Origin: Musa acuminata AAA Group
Taxonomy: Eukaryota > Streptophyta > Magnoliopsida > Zingiberales > Musaceae
Assembly: GCF_036884655.1 (NCBI RefSeq)
Contig: NC_088357.1
Span: forward strand, 9,926,501-9,990,500
DNA: 64,000 nucleotides
Direction of reading: 5' to 3'
Positions 37,573 through 49,068 of the stretch are shown in pieces. Position 1 is the stretch's first letter. Each line of letters begins with the position of its first letter. A model generated the notes under the pieces. It ran no database searches and had not been told where the DNA came from. It saw only the letters and a list, made by a program, of their open reading frames with translations. A program made the position numbers and the translations under genes.

Positions 37573-38868
37573 GAGGAATCTGCCTCATGCCAAAAGATAT
37601 CAGTGACTTTAATGATGAAAAAATATTGAGCCAATAAAATATTTGGTTCCACAGTCACTGTTGACACTCTAAATTTTTATATTTGAACAACTGCCAATTC
37701 CTTTAAACACTTGAGCTGATTAATAAGATAGGATTTGATCAAAATAATGATTTAAATATTCTCAGATATGGACTGGCAGGAAGCCAAACACATGGAACCT
37801 CAAATAGACAGACATGATAACTAAAACACAGGAGAATCAACCTGAAAGTTTAATTGATGAACGGGATTTTACTGATGATGTCCCTGTAAATTCATATTTT
37901 ATCTGTCAGTGTAAGCACTAAGATGAATTGAAAGTGAATAAAATTTCTTCGATCCAGGATATATTTGCTAAGTACATTATATAAAATGTTAGGGGCAAAT
38001 AACTGGACGCAAAAGATAAGCGATCTGTGGATATCAGTCAAAGTATACTTATATGCATTCCTTTAGCACTTAATTAAGACCATAAGATCCATCGGCTATA
38101 TTTACTTCTACTCTCGATTCACTTAAAGAAAGTTTATGAAATGCATTAGGGTATTCACAAAGTAGTCCATAGTCACTGTTGACACTCTAAATTTGGTTCC
38201 ACAGTCACTGTTGACAATAAAATATTTGGTTCCAAAGTCACTGTTGACACTAAAGGAATCTGCCTCATGCCTAAAGATATCAGTGAATTTAATGATGAAA
38301 AAATATTGAGCCAATAAAATATTTGGTTCCACAGTCACTGTTGACGCTAAATTTTTATATTTGAACAACCGTTAATTCCTTGAAACACTTGAGCTGATTA
38401 ATAAGATAGGGATTTTATCAAAATAATGATTTAAAGATTCTCAGATATGGACTGGCAGGAAGCCAAACACATGGGACCTCAAATAGACATACATGATAAC
38501 TAAAACACAGAAGAATCAACCTTAGGGCCTCCATCTCTGTTACCTGAAAATTTAATTGATGAACAGGATTTTACTGATGATGTCCCTTTGAATTCATATT
38601 TTATCAGTCAGTGTAAGCACTAAGATGAATTGAAAGTGAATAAAATTTCTTCGATCCAGGATATATTTGTTAAGGACATTATATCAAATGTTAGGGGCGA
38701 ATAACTCGACGCAAAAGATAAGCGATCTGTGGATATCAGTCAAAGGATACTTATATGCATTCCTTTAGCACTTAATTAAGACCATAAGATCCATCGACTA
38801 TATTTACTTCTACCCTCGATTCACTTAAAGAAAGTTTATGAAATGCATTAGGGTTTTCACAAAGTAGT
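37573..38868. repeat. Large direct duplication, two copies of about 600 bp
   Basis: Copy A spans about 37573-38166 and copy B about 38253-38868, offset by 680-702 bp. Both begin GGAATCTGCCTCATGCC and share AATGATGAAAAAATATTGAGCC, GAGCTGATTAATAAGATAGG, GATATGGACTGGCAGGAAGCC and GCATTCCTTTAGCACTTAATTAAGACC. Both end GAAATGCATTAGGG...TTCACAAAGTAGT. Copy B has an extra insert of about 22 bp (near 38521-38545). Point differences are scattered. Non-coding in all frames examined. Confidence 0.92.
38167..38252. repeat. Short tandem repeats of a CAGTCACTGTTGACA core
   Basis: Between the two large duplicate copies, the core TTTGGTTCCACAGTCACTG with GTTGACA recurs about every 30 bp. The same core also appears once inside each large copy (about 37645 and 38325). 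The array may mark slippage at the duplication junction. Confidence 0.85.
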
Positions 38869-39953
38869 TGACATTCTTTCTGAGAGCTTTCTATCTTCTG
38901 TTCCAACAATTTCTGGTCTTATATCATTCTCTCAGATAGAAGACTGCTGTCTTTCCTGCTGTATTTTTTTGAATCTGAATTCTGAGACACTCATTCTTGT
39001 GAGATCATTTTTGTTTTTTTTTACAGCAATTCACCTAATTCTGCTGTTAAAAATAAAATATTTCTCTCATTTTCTAGTTGGCTTGGCAAAATAATAGTAA
39101 CACTTCACTGTGCTGCTAGTAATTACTCATTGATGTGGTCTAGAAAAGCCCACATTCCATAGAGAAGATACAGTTCAAAAAAGCCTGACTAGGAAGCAAG
39201 CTCGCATAGAAAGAAGCTTCAACAATATCTCATTGAAGTCAACCATCAATATGATAAAACTTGACTTTCTCACTCCATTCTACATCAGCAATTGATCATC
39301 AGAGTATAGATTATGATGCATCAGTATTTCCATCCTCGGTGTACATTCATCCAGACTTTGGACAACTACACTAATAAACATATACAAATACCTTAAAATT
39401 CAGTTGAACAAAGAGAAGACAAGCTCCTAAAACAGCACCCACAATTTAATATTGCTAACTGGCGAAATACCAAAAATTTTAATGGCAACTGATGCAACAT
39501 GATCCAGCAAGTATATAATAAGTCGAAAAAAAATAAATGTAGCAGCAAACTGAAAAACAGATCAATCTCATCCCCTGCATGTTTGTGTAGGTAAAGTAAC
39601 AAGACAAAACAACAATCTTATTATTGCTTATAGCTAACATTAACATCCAGAAAAGGAGATTGTTCAATAATCATGAGTGGCAGACAAGCTGAACGCTTTA
39701 TAGTTAAAACAATTTTGCTTATTCTAACAAAGATATACACTGCAGCAGAGCTAAATCAGCATATTTAATCAGATGCCTCTAATAAGAAAGCAAAAAGAGA
39801 GTAAAATATATCAAAATGCATATATGCAGAAAGATCTAAAATTTAAATGATGTCCAGCGACATTTTAGATAAGGAATAACACCAATTCACGTATTAATCT
39901 GTTCCTACAACACAGGTTACTAACCAAACTCTGGATTTGATGCTAGATTTATC

Positions 39954-40527
39954 TGTGAGCATAAAAATCACCATGATGTTATTATTATATAAAAAATTTT
40001 AATGTTAAAATTCTGAAATCATATAACAATATATCAAACTTACGACATGTACCTTACAATGTCATTCATGAAGCTTTTATTTGTTCTACGGTGCACCGTC
40101 ATTAGATCCAAAAGATATAGCAATGCTGATTTGTAAGGAGAACTAGACTCGTCTTCTTCTCTCTTTCTATCCTTCACATGACCGCTATGAACGATGAATC
40201 AAAGATAAAGGGGAGATGAGAGAAGATCTATAATCTCTCAATGATTGGTTCACGTGATTAAGAGAAGATGAGAGAAGATTTGTAATCTCTCAATAATGTC
40301 ACGTAACTCCGTCTCCTCTTATCTGTGTATCCACATATCCACGTATTGTATTTTTAGTCTTTAGTAGGTCTTGTCTATCTATAGGCAAGAGTAGAGAATT
40401 TAATATAAGTAATTAGGAGAGTCCCTCCCATCAAGGTTATCTCTTGAGGAATCCTACTATAATTGGATATCTTTTCGATTGTCGATAACAATTCAATTAT
40501 ATTCATAATATGTCTTACCTAATTACA
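39954..40527 (-). repeat. 3' LTR of the copia element
   Basis: Starts TGTGAGCATAAAAATCACC and ends CTAATTACA on the plus strand. It aligns along its length with the right repeat through blocks such as TAACAATATATC, GCGATGCTGATTTGTAAGGAGAACTA (left copy has A for the first C-adjacent base) and TAATTAGGAGAGT. Many substitutions and small indels separate the two copies, indicating an old insertion. Confidence 0.88.
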
Positions 40528-41211
40528 CGTGTATACAAATTTTATAAAATAGACCAAAAAGTCCAATAAACATAATATCACATTAAGTCCGACTATCAAT
40601 ATGAGTCATAGTAATTGCATGTCATCAATGTCATACTTCCTTCTATGTACAATGATCACTATAATTTATCTTATCAAAATAATCTTATTAGCACATTTAA
40701 CCATAATATGTACATACATAAATATGAATATGATAGTAGAAATAAATAACTTTAGTTACGTAAATAAGAATATCAATTATAATATCCACTCATGTATCAC
40801 CATATCTTTTATGGGTTGCTCACAAACCCAATTGCAAGAACATATTTTTCCAAACACTTTAGATTGTAAATCCTAAGTGAACGAATCAACAATCAATATA
40901 GTAGAACTCAAGTCCTTAATTGACATTAATTATTTTTGAACTCTTTGTCTCTAACTATCAAGTGCTTTATATTATAATGCATAGAGCTACAATAATACTT
41001 ATAATTCTTAGAAAAGAAAACTATTATAATGTATCATAAAGCATCTTTAGCGACTCAATAATTAAGTCTAACCACACCAAGTTTTGAGATAAAATTTTAC
41101 AATTATTAAACTTGATTAGTGGTCTCAAAGCATGCCATAAAATCTGCTTCTTTTATAAATAATATAATAATACATTATTTTATAATTTTCTCTATAAATT
41201 ATCTCTCAATT

Positions 41212-41214
<3 letters not shown>

Positions 41215-41261
<47 letters not shown>
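41215..41261. repeat. (TA)n microsatellite within the copia element
   Basis: TA dinucleotide run of about 23 units between the RNase H and RT relics, arisen by expansion after insertion. Confidence 0.93.
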
Positions 41262-41262
<1 letters not shown>

Positions 41263-44200
41263 GGACTTTCGGTTATCGAGATAATTTACAGATTCAACAC
41301 CTAAAAAATATCATCATTTCAAGTTGAATTAATTATATATATATGAGCATATAATCATTCGTCCCTTCCAAATATCTTATTACTTTCTTTTATATTTTTT
41401 AATTTTTTCATTCTTAGGTAATTTTAATATCTACCTAATATTTTAATTATAAAATTGATATCTGATGTAGCATAGGCTTAAGTATATAATAAACTTTCAA
41501 CTATGCATACATAATAATAATTTTTTTATCTGATTCTTTTTTAAGTAATTTTAAAAATATTTGTTTTAACTAAAATTTTACTTTTATCATTTGCTGAATA
41601 AAGTTACATATTAAACATTTCCAAAACTTGGTTAATATATCTTTTCTAATAGTCCTAACAATTCTTAATATATATCCTTGAATATCTCAATATTAATAAT
41701 ATAAAATATCATTCATATCAATCATCTTAAAATTCTTGTTGAGAAATTTCTTAGTTCAATACAATAAACCAAGATTATTACTAACAAATAAAATATTATT
41801 CATATATAAGACTAATATAATAAACTTGCTCTTACTGATCTTTAGATATAGATGTTGATTAACAGTATTTTCCTTAAATCTAAAGAGAGTAATGATATCA
41901 AGAAACTTTATATACCATTATCTAAAGGCTTGTTTAAGGTCATAAATGAATTTTTTGAATTTATTTATCAAATTTTATATTTATTTTATTTTCTTTGTGA
42001 ATTATTTAGGTTATCCCATATAAATCTAGATCCTCATTTAGAAAACTTATTTTCACATTCAAATGATGTAACTCAAAATTATAATAAATCACTAATATCA
42101 TGATGATTCTTAACAAATTTATTTAAAAAATTAAATAAAATATCTTATTATGGTTGATGCATTCTTTATTAGTAAAATCTTTAATCATAAGTCTAGTTGT
42201 TATATCATTCGATATTGCCCTTTAAGTCATGTTTATGTAATAGACTCTTTTATAGTTATTAGTTAATTCAACAAGTTCTCAAATACTATTCTAGCCTATT
42301 AATTTTAACTCTTCTTTTATTGTATCATATCATTTTTTAGAATCATTATTTTTCATGACTTGTGAAAATAATGAGGGATCATTTTGATTTCTATATCATA
42401 ATCTAATTCTTATAGATAAATCACATAATAATTAGAAATGATATGTCTCATTTACCTTTGAGATATTCTTAAGATTATCGACTGTAATTATTTTATAAGT
42501 TTATAAACAACGATATCAATATTACGTGAGAGTTCATTGTTCACCTTTATCAAATCATTTAGTGATTTGAGGAACAATAATCTCTTGAATATAAAATGAT
42601 AAAGGAGTATCAACATTTATCTCCTCTATATCAAAAATTAATCTTTTTGAGATTTTTTACTCCACTAATTCGTTATTTTTTAGGTATCTTACATTACTAG
42701 ATCCAACTATACTCGTACTATAATTAGAGTAATAAAATCTATACCCTTTTAATTTTTCTAGATAACTAATAAAATATCTATAAATAGTCATTGAACCTAA
42801 TTTCTTTTTATGTGAATTCGAAAATCATTATCTCTCAAAATAATCTTAAATATGTAAATATCTCAAGTTGAGTTTTCTACCATTCCATAACTCAAAAAGG
42901 TTGATATAATTGGCTTACTAGGAATCTTATTTAAGATATACATAAATATCCTTAAAGCTTCTCCTCATATTGTTTCTAGTACAAAAGAATAACTTATCAA
43001 GCTCCCATAATAGTATGATTTTACCTTTCAGTAATCTTATTCTACTGTGACACATTTGATAAAACATACCGAGCATAAATATCCTATTTTTTTAGAAATC
43101 TAACAAAATTTATCACTCATGTCAGATCTAATAATTTTTAACTTTTCTATTTAATTATTTCTCGACTTTATTTAGTACACCTAAAGGTGTCAACAGCTTG
43201 AGACCTTAGATAGTCATATTTTAACAGATAATTTTTAAAGGTGATAAAATATCTCTCTCCACTGAAATAGGAAATATGAAGTGACCCATAGATATAAGCA
43301 TATATAATCTTAAGGAGTTCATGAAACTAAGTTTCATTCCAATATTTGATTATATAACCATTATAAACTTAAGATTCACATTAATTTTGTATAAACTATT
43401 ATATAGAATTTAAAATTTTAACTTTTATTGAGTTTACGACCATAAAAAATATATATCCTGATAATTCTGAATAATGAACTTAAATTTCTAGAATTATAAG
43501 AACATAATATACATCCTCAAGATCCATCAAATGAATCATTTCTAAACGTAGGCGATAAATTCCAATTACTATCACTTTCACTTAAAGATAATTTCTTATA
43601 ATAATGATGAAATTCTTGGGGAGTTATACATTTATGTATTGATAAGACCATTCACTATTTCTTGAAGCCCCAGATGAACCATATAGCAAAGAGAAACAAT
43701 GCAAAATAGAAGAGCTTGCCCTACCTATGAGTAAATATTTCATAGTAGCCTTATTAGACCATACATCTCTCTTAGTATATCTAGAATAGGTAGGAACATA
43801 AACTAAAACATTCTGGAGCTACAAAGATAATTATTAAATTATTAGCACCACATTTCATTCTCTTTTGGTTTCCATGATAAATTAAATCTCTTTTATTGGT
43901 AACATATGTTGAAGTATTAGAATCAATCCATCAAGTATTAAAAAATAATTTATATAATATTTAATTCGAAATATACAAAGGTCAGATTTATACTTTTCCC
44001 TTTCGAACCAAACTCTATAGTTCTTGACCTTCCTTGCTATAGAAGTAGCACTTTATTATGAAGAATTTTCTTTTATAAGTATATTTAGTATTTATAAACT
44101 CAAGTGATTTATACTTTAATTATTTTTTATTGTTACTTACTCCTTAAGTAGTACTTCAAATATTATGAGTCTTTTCTACTTTAATCTTAACTTTTTCCAA

Positions 44201-45286
44201 ACACATATACTAGTCAACTCATTTAAGTTTTATTTATCCTTAATTTTATTGTGATGAATTTTAAATAAGCCAAACTAACAAGAAATAGAATTAAAAATAA
44301 ATTATATGAGAAAAAATTCAACTACATTTATGCTCAATGTTCTTAACCTTATAATTTTATCAACCATATTAAGGATATAATCTTGAGTTTCTCAAATACT
44401 ATCATTCTGAATTTCAGTTAGTTCTTTTATTAAGGTGTCAACTAATGACTTATCTTAAATTTAAGTTAAATTTTAAAATATTTTAGTACACTAATTATAG
44501 ATTATAATGAAGTCTAAATATTATTAGTAATTATCATAAAACTAAGTCTTTTAGATTTTTTTTTACCATTTATCTCAATTATTCATTTCATAAAACTTTC
44601 GATAGTTTAGTTTGTGGTCTTTTCAACTGATCAAGGTCTAACACACCTAGTGTAAATTACATATGCTGAAGTCATTTATAATAATTTAATTCAAAAAATA
44701 TAAGGATATTTATCATAATATAATGAAGGAAGCATCACTATAAAAAAAATAATATTACTATCTTGAGTTTTTCAATAAGTATTGAACTATTGATATTGTC
44801 TCTATTTTATCTTTGGATGAATATTGATATATGTAGTATTCATACAAAAATATTTATGGAGGATTGATACCATTCTCATAAAATAGTTTTATTACCTTTA
44901 GATATATAATAATAAATAATAAGAATATCTAAAATAGTATCATTCTATCTCATCACATAATTATTTAAAATAAATTATCCTTTATGATTATCTAAATTTT
45001 CTAATTATATGTGTCATTATAAATTTTATTTTTTTAATATTATTCATAATTAATTCTTTAATATAATTTTATAAATTATTGGTCTAGACCACTTTGGTGA
45101 CTATAAGACCAATATAATAATATAAAATATTTTATAAATGATAAAACCTTTATTTTAATTCACATCTCATAAGTTTACTATTCTAGACCACTTTGACGGC
45201 TACTAATCAAATAAAACTTAGGGATACAAGTTATAAATAATATTTACTAATTTTTAATCTAATTTATGTCGAAATAATTCAATAAT

Positions 45287-45614
45287 AATAATCATAATAA
45301 TTATTGAACATTAATCAACATAAATAAAAACTCATATGATAACTGTAATCATGATAAAACATAAATCATACTTTTATGTGAATAACCAAACAAATATCCA
45401 AGAATAATAATTAGATTTTTTAATTATCACATGTAAAATTATATCAATGTTCAATAATCATAATAATTATTGAACATTAATCAACATAAATAAAAACTCA
45501 TATGATAACTGTAATCATGATAAAACATAAATCATACTTTTATGTGAATAACCAAACAAATATCCAAGAATAATAATTAGATTTTTTAATTATCACATGT
45601 AAAATTATATCAAT
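45287..45614. repeat. Perfect tandem duplication, two 162-bp copies
   Basis: Bases 45287-45448 and 45453-45614 read identically, including AATAATCATAATAATTATTG, CATATGATAACTGTAATCAT and TTAATTATCACATGTAAAAT, with a 166-bp period and a GTT-like 4-base spacer. No mismatch was seen between copies, although the surrounding element is heavily mutated. Confidence 0.95.
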
Positions 45615-46905
45615 ATGATATATAAGAAAACTATAAATAAAAATCATTATATATTTTTTAAAAATTTTGCATGAAACCTTATACTAATCAATCATATTTA
45701 ATTGGGTAGACTCAAAATTAGGCTACCCAAATTGGGCTCATAAATTTGCGTCGACCATTTACTTGATTAGGCTTATTAGGATTAAAGCTGATAAAAATAA
45801 AAAATTATTTTAAATTTGACTTTTCTCCTAATTCAATCATAACTTAATTGATCGAATCTAAATCTAGTTAAGTAATTAAAATACAATACTAATCAAGTCA
45901 GATCAAAATATTTAATTAAAATAAAATAAATTAATCAATTCTATAATTGAAGTCATGAGTTAAAAAATTTTAATTTCTAAAAAGTAAAACTATAGTTTTT
46001 TACTTAGGATATATAAAGAAAACTTTTGATTTTTGAAGGATAAAATTATCAAAAGGATATAAATTATAATTAAATAAATTTACAAGGTTAAAACTATAAT
46101 TTTATAAGAAACCATAATGCCAACCACCCTTACAATCATCGTCATCACCGCACACTCCACCATGCCCACACACGTGAGTCAACAATGATCGTGCATGCAC
46201 CGCCCGTCATCCATAGCTTACGTGCAGCCCATCGCCTGCAGTGGGGCGGTTGTTGTCACACGATCGACCGATGACCTCAGACGATCAATCGACAACCTTG
46301 TCAGTCGTTCCGGTTTGTCGCCACATTCCTCATAGGTGGAATGCCTTTGCGGTGCATCGTCAATCGCGTGGCTGTGCACATGCACCGATTAGTAACCTCC
46401 ACGATCGTCGCGACGCACAACTATGCTTGCATGTCTTGCTGTGTAGCCATTGGAAACCATGGCCTTTAGTGTCCAGTTAATATTGACCGTGGCTAGCAAG
46501 CATAGCCGCCGTATGTAGCGACGCTGTGTAGTCGTTGTACGTAGTGACACTACAAAACCATTGCAACCACCACGTGCAATGGTGCTACTACAACTGTTGC
46601 ACACAATAATGCTACACAACTACCGTAGGGCTATCGCACCCCATGGTGCTTGCATTGGGTATGCAACTATTACGTGCAATTAGGTTGGCAACCACCGAAG
46701 GTCGTTGCTCTCAATAATACTATTGTTGATAGTAAGCTATTAACAGTGGTCTATCGATCAAGCACGAGGAATCTCACATAGCTCGCCAGTAGGCGATAGG
46801 ACAAACTGGATAGAAAAAAACAGATTGGCAATATAGATGAATCGTTTATGCATCATACACTAGCAAAAAGAGCTAACAAATAGATCTAAAGTATTTGATT
46901 TTATA

Positions 46906-46925
46906 AATATGGCTCTCATACCAAT
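46906..46925 (-). other. tRNA-Met primer-binding site
   Basis: On the minus strand, immediately inside the LTR, the sequence TTGGTATGAGAGCCA matches the usual plant copia primer site complementary to initiator tRNA-Met, TGGTATCAGAGCC, with one change (C to G). It confirms that the element is read on the minus strand. Confidence 0.85.
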
Positions 46926-47548
46926 TGTAAGTATAAAGACCATCCTTATACTTTGTTATGCGAAAAATTTTAATACCAAAATCTGAAATCAAATAACAAT
47001 ATATCTAAATTTATAATGTGTACCTTTCGATGCCATTCAGAAAGCTTTTATCTGATTTACAAGTGCATAATCATCGGATCCAAAAGCTATAGCGATGCTG
47101 ATTTGTAAGGAGAACTATACTCGCCTTCTCCTCTCTTCCTATCATTCACAAGATCGCTATAAGCGATGGATTAAGGATAAAGAAAAAAATGAAAGAAGAT
47201 CTGTAATCACTTAATGCCTGGTTCACGTGATTAAGGGGAGATGAGAGAAGATCTATAATCTCTTAATGACTGATTTACGTGATTAACGGAAGATATGAGA
47301 AGATATATAATCTCTCAATAATATCATGTATCCTCATCTTTTATTATCTGTATATCTGGGTATTATATTTTTATCTCTTAGAAGGTTCTGTATATTTATA
47401 AGCGAGAGTAGAGGGTCTAGAATAAGTAATTAGGAGAGTTCCTCTCATCAATCTCCTAAGAAATCCTACCATAATTAAACTTCTTTTTTATTAGTCGATA
47501 ACCGTAATTAGAATCCAATCATTTTTATAATATATCTTATCTAATTAG
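46926..47548 (-). repeat. 5' LTR of the copia element
   Basis: Starts TGTAAGTATAAAGACCATCC on the plus strand, directly next to the primer-binding site, which fixes this edge. The right edge is set only by loss of similarity to the other LTR near CTAATTAGA. An extra partial internal copy of the GAGAGAAGATCTATAATCTC motif makes this LTR longer than the left one. Confidence 0.86.
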
Positions 47549-48260
47549 ATAGGACCATATAATATAACATTATCAACTAAAACAGAAGTAAACAAGACAA
47601 TAATAAATTTCAATAATAAATTTCAACGACTAGAATTTTATCCATCGATGAGTTCATGATCAAACCTCTATGATGCTAACCCATGCAAAAAATTCTAAAA
47701 AATGAATCGTAGCATTAAGATTTAAAGTATTACCTTTTGGAGGATTCTAAAATTTTTATCTTTTATCTTTTAAATAAATTAATTAGATAAAATTTTAAAG
47801 ATAATAATATCTTGATTTAAATTATTATTCTATACCTATAAATAAATGACATTTGTGTATAAATTTATTCAGATCTATAGAGCTCTAAGTTAAAGAGTAT
47901 TTAAGATCTTATAAATATTATTTTTAGTTCAATATAATTTTTTCTTTTAATTTTTAATTTTTCTTCTTTTATTTCGTTTGGTATTGGTTAATAATATCCT
48001 ATTATTACTATTTGAGAAATGATTGCAGATCACTCTCCTTCTTCACAGCTGTATCTTTTAACACTTTGACGAGAGTAAATTTGATCCACATCAAAGCACT
48101 CATTTCCAATATCTCATTACCAGTCTAGTTCGACATTTGAAACTACCTCTTTACCTACTTACAGCTTCCGGCCCGGAATTGTTATTGATCACCAATCGAC
48201 TTGCCTTGGCTCCCTAACAACCCGTCGACTTGGTTTTTGACAGCATGACATTCTTCCTCA
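47549..48260. other. AT-rich intergenic region, nothing recognised
   Basis: Flank of the retrotransposon. It becomes GC-richer after about 48160. The minus-strand frame starting at 48427 and ending at 48182 overlaps the DnaJ-like fragment in another frame and is not supported. Confidence 0.55.
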
Positions 48261-48473
48261 ACGTGGGTGGCGGCCGGCGGAGGAAGAGAGATCGAGTTTG
48301 AGTACAGCGTACCAGTCGACGTGATTGTTGGCGCGACGCCAAGAGGCGAAGATGATGTCGGCGAAGACGATGGCCTGGTTTCCGCTACGGATGAGGCACG
48401 GGATCCACATAGCGATGCTCCAGCCACCGCGCCGCCCCCCCTCCCGGCATCCGCGACGGCCGTCAGTGTTCAT
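48261..48473 (-). pseudogene. Fragment of a second DnaJ-type gene (N-terminal part)
   Basis: Minus-strand reading gives IRSGNQAIVFADIIFAS followed by WRRANNHVDWYAVLKLD. In large plant J proteins with a C-terminal DUF3444 domain, the J domain is preceded by an Ala-rich helical segment and opens with a (N)NHxDWYxxLxLD motif; the match is close. The HPD loop and the rest of the J domain are missing: the frame stops at about 48258 after SSSAGRHPR. No expected upstream start region is intact. This looks like a truncated or captured gene piece. The call comes from motif memory, not alignment. Confidence 0.45.
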
Positions 48474-48913
48474 CGCTTGAACTCCAACGGAAACACTTTC
48501 AACGGAGGGTCATTTCAGTCTTTTCAACTGGGAGAGGCGAAGATGATGTCGGCGAAGACGATGGCCTGGTTTCCGCTACGGATGAGGCACGGGATCCACA
48601 TAGCGATGCTCCAGCCACCGCGCCGCCCCCCCTCCCGGCATCCGCGACGGCCGTCAGTGTTCATCGCTTGAACTCCAACGGAAACACTTTCAACGGAGGG
48701 TCATTTCAGTCTTTTCAACTGGGAGAGGCGAAGATGATGTCGGCGAAGACGATGGCCTGGTTTCCGCTACGGATGAGGCACGGGATCCACATAGCGATGC
48801 TCCAGCCACCGCGCCGCCCCCTTCCGGCATCCGCGATGGCCGTCAGTGTTCATCGCTAGAACTCCAACGGAAACACTTTCAAGGGAGGGTCATTTCAGTC
48901 TTTTCAACTGGGA
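48343..48913. repeat. Three tandem 191-bp GC-rich repeats
   Basis: Units begin GAGGCGAAGATGATGTCGGC at 48343, 48534 and 48725. Each holds ATGGCCTGGTTTCCGCTACG, GGGATCCACATAGCGATGCT and GTCATTTCAGTCTTTTCAAC. The first two are nearly identical; the third lacks two bases in the C run and has a few substitutions. The unit equals the 5' part of the DnaJ-like fragment (minus strand), which continues past the repeat only at the first copy. Confidence 0.95.
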
Positions 48914-48918
48914 GACCC

Positions 48919-49068
48919 AGCGTCCTCGTGTTGGGTCCCATCCTTACCCGCAAGAGGGTATGGCCTGGGTCGGTTGAACCCGAGACCACATCATCCCTGT
49001 TGTGCGTCCCATCCTTACTGTAAGAGGGCATGGTGTGGGTCACTGAGCCCAGGACCCCACCGTCCTTT
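48919..49068. repeat. Two diverged tandem copies of about 70 bp
   Basis: The blocks GGGTCCCATCCTTACCCGCAAGAGGG and GCGTCCCATCCTTACTGTAAGAGGGC recur about 69 bp apart. They are followed by GGGTCGGTTGAACCC and GGGTCACTGAGCCC-type segments. Both are GC-rich and non-coding. Confidence 0.8.

Larger units (their letters stand above)
34718..39953. other. Intergenic region upstream of the bHLH gene, no confident gene
   Basis: The first 400 bp are GC-rich and probably contain the bHLH promoter and leader. A (TTA)n tract lies near 35236-35255. Beyond that the DNA is AT-rich. A minus-strand open frame at 35721-36068 (115 aa, with KRQKVAFKALSGYVMDEW) and a plus-strand frame at 37330-37527 (65 aa, with RGRDYFYEDDLIPITRKYNE) read like protein, but I cannot assign either to a family. 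A large direct duplication at 37573-38868 is listed separately. Confidence 0.5.
39954..47548 (-). mobile_element. Decayed Ty1/copia LTR retrotransposon
   Basis: Two related direct repeats (39954-40527 and 46926-47548) flank about 6.4 kb of AT-rich DNA. Read on the minus strand, the interior carries copia-order relics. These are a zinc-knuckle-like remnant near 44014-44050 (CYFYSKEGQEL, with key Cys/His changed), a pre-RT block near 42280-42375 (FSQVMKNNDSKKW), and an RT block at 41760-41970 (IYDLKQ, and the usual YVDD position reading YMNN at 41795-41806). RNase H blocks lie at about 40980-41170 (EADFMACFETTNQV, KHLIVRDK). The order gag, pol with integrase before RT, defines the copia superfamily. 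Stops and frameshifts are frequent and C/G has been largely lost, so the copy cannot be autonomous. No matching target-site duplication was found; outer edges are approximate. Confidence 0.88.

Noticed and set aside
39949..47555. Target-site duplication of the copia element
   Set aside because: No matching 5-bp repeat could be found at the two outer edges; the right edge is too worn to place exactly.
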